A DNA stretch of 64,000 nucleotides, taken from positions 62,001 to 126,000 of IMG/VR virus record IMGVR_UViG_3300028844_007948. One strand, 5' to 3'. Made by a program: the position numbers and the translations under genes. The notes under the pieces were generated by a model. It did no database searches. It was not told the DNA's origin and saw only the letters and a program-made list of their open reading frames with translations. Positions 62,107 through 64,000 of the stretch are shown here, in pieces; position 1 is the stretch's first letter; the number at the start of each line of letters is the position of its first letter. The DNA is from a virus.

Positions 62107-62740
62107 AAATTTACTTAGATTCAAAAAAGATCAAAAATTTCTTGTCTTTGATTATGAAACTTGCAACTTAAACTTAAGTAGTTTTGAAAATAAACCTTGG
62201 CAAATTGGTTTCATTTTGTTAAAAGGGTCGAATGTAATAAATAAATATAATTTACTTATTGGTTGGGATGATTTAAATATTTCTTCAGATGCTGCGAGAA
62301 TAACTAATTTTTCCAAATCAAAATATGAAAAAGAAAAAAAGGATGCTTCTTATTGTTTAGATCTTTTCGATAAATATCTTTATGACGAAAGTTATCTTGT
62401 AGTGGGTCACAACATTCTCGGTTTTGACATTTTCATGCATAATATACATCGGAAACTTTGCGGTAAACCTACGGATTATTCTTATATTGATAGGGCCATT
62501 GATACTAACTGCCTAGCCCGTGCTGTCAAGAATGACATTCATTACAATGATTCAATTAATTTAATATCCTGGCAATACAAATTGCTTAATTACAGAAAAA
62601 GAGGTGTTAAAACTAATTTAAAACAATTATGTAAGGATTATTCTATTGATTTTGATGACTCAATGTTGCATGATGCTCTTTATGATGTCGAAAAAACTTC
62701 AGAAGTTCTACAAAAAATGTTATGGCAGCTAGAAATATAG
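62099..62740 (+). CDS. DEDDh 3'-5' exonuclease (DnaQ-like proofreading subunit)
   Basis: 213 aa with all catalytic residues of the RNase T/DnaQ fold: Asp18 and Glu20 (FDYET), Asp110 (GHNILGFDIF), His191 and Asp196 (HDALYD). The H-x4-D spacing marks the DEDDh subgroup. It directly precedes, with a 19-base overlap, the gene for the polymerase palm, so it is the natural proofreader for this family C polymerase, whose own PHP domain looks inactive. Confidence 0.88.
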   Translation: MNENLLRFKKDQKFLVFDYETCNLNLSSFENKPWQIGFILLKGSNVINKYNLLIGWDDLNISSDAARITNFSKSKYEKEKKDASYCLDLFDKYLYDESYLVVGHNILGFDIFMHNIHRKLCGKPTDYSYIDRAIDTNCLARAVKNDIHYNDSINLISWQYKLLNYRKRGVKTNLKQLCKDYSIDFDDSMLHDALYDVEKTSEVLQKMLWQLEI

Positions 62741-64000
62741 ATCTTAATTTCCTTAATCAATTTTCTTCTTACGAAGGTTGCATACCTCCAGGGGTTAGAC
62801 TTCCAGAGATTAAAATTGAATCAAAATATTATAAGAAACTAAATTTAAAAAATACAATATCTAATTTTGATTTCCTTAAAAATATTTGTGAAGAATCTTT
62901 GTTAAAAAAGTCTATTCAAAAAAATAAACTATCACAATACCAAGAAAGACTTGATTACGAGCTTAATACATTAAATGATTTAGGTTTCGTAGATTATATT
63001 TTGCTGAATTGGGATATAATTAATTTTTGTTACGAAAATAATATCCCTACTGGTCCAGGCAGGGGTTCTGCCGCAGGAAGTCTAATTTTATATTTAATAG
63101 GGGTGACAAAGGTTGATCCTATTAAATATGATTTGTTTTTCGAGAGGTTTGTTTCGAAAAGTAGAGCTAGAAAGATAGAAAAAGATGGAGTAGTATATTT
63201 AGATGGAAGCCTTCTCGCTGATATTGATAATGATATAGCTTATGAGCATAGGCAATCAGTAATATCTTATATAGAAAAAAAATACCCATCAAGAACTGCA
63301 AAAATCCTTACCCTTAATACTCTTAGTGGTAAATTATGTATTAAAGAATGTTCTAAAATAGTAGCTCAAGTATCAGAGCAGGATGCAAATTTCTTAAGTG
63401 ACACTATACCAAAGCAATATGGAAATGTCGCTAAACTTTCAGATGCATATAATGAAAGTGAAAAATTCAAAAGTTTTTGTGATAAAAATCCAAAAGTTTA
63501 TGATATTTCCCTAAAACTAGAAGGTCTAAAGAAAAACACGGGCATTCATCCTTCTGGAATCGCCATTTGCTTTGAGGAGATATCAAACATATGTCCAGTT
63601 CAAAAATCTAACGATGGCTCCTTGGTTACTGGGTATGACATGAATTGGGTTTCAGAACTAATGGTTAAGTTTGATATACTCGGTTTAAGAACTTTGTCTG
63701 CTATTTATTCTTCTTGCGAAAGACTTGGTATTGACCCTTCAGAAATAGATCTTGACTCTAAATATATTTATGAAAATCTAGATGACTTAAGAACTCCTCA
63801 TGGCCTATTTCAAATCGAGGCTAGTGCTAATTATATGGTTTGCAAAAAAATTAGACCTACTAGTTTAGAACAGTTGAGTGCTGTTATAGCCATTGCTAGG
63901 CCTGGAGCTATGGACTTCGCAGATTCATATAAAAATTATAGAGAATCTGGAGATCATCAAAGTGTTGATGAGTTTTTTGATGATGTCCTGTCTTATACTG
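62722..64000 (+). CDS. DNA polymerase III alpha, catalytic part (3' partial)
   Basis: It starts at ATG 62722 inside the exonuclease gene and is open to the window end (426 codons). After a DnaE linker region, TGPGRGSAAGSLILYLIGVT (residues ~110-129) and DPIKYDLFFERFVSKSRARK are diagnostic of the DnaE palm. The catalytic Asp pair is in LADIDNDI (Asp167, Asp169), equivalent to PDFDIDF, after a short insertion. NTGIHPSGIAI and LMVKFDILGLRTL continue the palm with the third Asp, and GLFQIEASANYM and IAIARPGAMDF begin the fingers. The N-terminal PHP part is absent here and encoded at 60253. Confidence 0.9.
   Translation, partial: MAARNIDLNFLNQFSSYEGCIPPGVRLPEIKIESKYYKKLNLKNTISNFDFLKNICEESLLKKSIQKNKLSQYQERLDYELNTLNDLGFVDYILLNWDIINFCYENNIPTGPGRGSAAGSLILYLIGVTKVDPIKYDLFFERFVSKSRARKIEKDGVVYLDGSLLADIDNDIAYEHRQSVISYIEKKYPSRTAKILTLNTLSGKLCIKECSKIVAQVSEQDANFLSDTIPKQYGNVAKLSDAYNESEKFKSFCDKNPKVYDISLKLEGLKKNTGIHPSGIAICFEEISNICPVQKSNDGSLVTGYDMNWVSELMVKFDILGLRTLSAIYSSCERLGIDPSEIDLDSKYIYENLDDLRTPHGLFQIEASANYMVCKKIRPTSLEQLSAVIAIARPGAMDFADSYKNYRESGDHQSVDEFFDDVLSYT

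Noticed and set aside
60993-62722. Intron or intein causing the DnaE split
   Set aside because: The intervening DNA consists of three ordinary genes with their own starts and stops; no intein motifs or homing endonuclease are seen at either edge.
1-64000. tRNA genes, CRISPR arrays, insertion sequences, integrase or attachment sites
   Set aside because: No gap is large enough for an array, no cloverleaf-like segment was recognised in the few spacers, and no transposase or integrase motifs were seen. Short overlapping antisense ORFs were judged shadows of the listed genes.

Overview
This window is about 64 kb of a large, AT-rich, densely packed genome of a tailed bacteriophage (Caudoviricetes). 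The evidence is a combination of large tail and fibre-like structural genes, a T4 gp55-like sigma factor, dUTPase, a dNMP kinase, SSB, a RecA-type recombinase, a DnaB-type helicase with a TOPRIM primase, a Cas4/RecB-like nuclease, ribonucleotide reductase and a bacterial-type (family C) DNA polymerase. Genes abut or overlap by a few bases, many through ATGA, GTGA or TAATG junctions, and no stretch over 300 bases lacks a gene. I found no tRNA, rRNA, integrase, transposase or CRISPR array. The host cannot be named from this sequence.

Layout. (1) 1-16.65 kb is structural: a very long FN3-containing tail or receptor-binding protein (5' end outside the window), a 54-aa linker gene, a 1329-aa protein with an Ala-rich helical section, two minus-strand structural-type genes, a tail-tube-like protein and a repeat-built tail fibre. 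(2) 16.65-21.46 kb, minus strand, is a compact operon with dUTPase, dNMP kinase, sigma factor, SSB, a lone glycosyltransferase and small proteins. (3) 21.57-41.34 kb, plus strand, is an almost unbroken run of 23 carbohydrate genes: about eleven glycosyltransferase-like proteins, two FkbM methyltransferases, a polysaccharide deacetylase-like protein, NeuA- and NeuB-like proteins, a dehydratase/aminotransferase/acetyltransferase set, sugar epimerases, a UDP-sugar dehydrogenase, and Gmd plus Fcl for GDP-L-fucose. (4) 41.47-48.94 kb holds ribonucleotide reductase alpha and beta flanking a Nudix hydrolase, a holin-like protein, a LamG-like structural protein and a membrane-anchored resolvase-related protein, and ends with another glycosyltransferase. 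(5) 48.98-54.75 kb is recombination and replication: RecA, a PD-(D/E)XK endonuclease, DnaB helicase, primase and a RecB-like nuclease. (6) 54.76-60.21 kb is a second structural or membrane block. (7) 60.25-64.0 kb encodes DNA polymerase III alpha as two separated genes with a GMP reductase-like gene, a 56-aa ORF and a DEDDh exonuclease between them.

How the genes fit together. RNR, dUTPase, dNMP kinase, the Nudix protein and GMP reductase support nucleotide supply. RecA, SSB, DnaB, primase, the split polymerase and its exonuclease form a nearly self-sufficient replisome. The sigma factor probably redirects host RNA polymerase to late genes. The sugar cluster makes activated sugars (GDP-fucose, CMP-nonulosonate-like, an N-acylated amino sugar, probably a UDP-uronate) and the transferases to use them. 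No flippase or polymerase is visible, so glycosylation of virion proteins in the cytoplasm is the hypothesis I favour.

The most notable points are the split DnaE, a class Ic-like RNR small subunit with isoleucine at the radical-tyrosine position, the size of the phage-borne glycan cluster, and a recurrent GTGTA element a fixed short distance before start codons of mainly structural genes.
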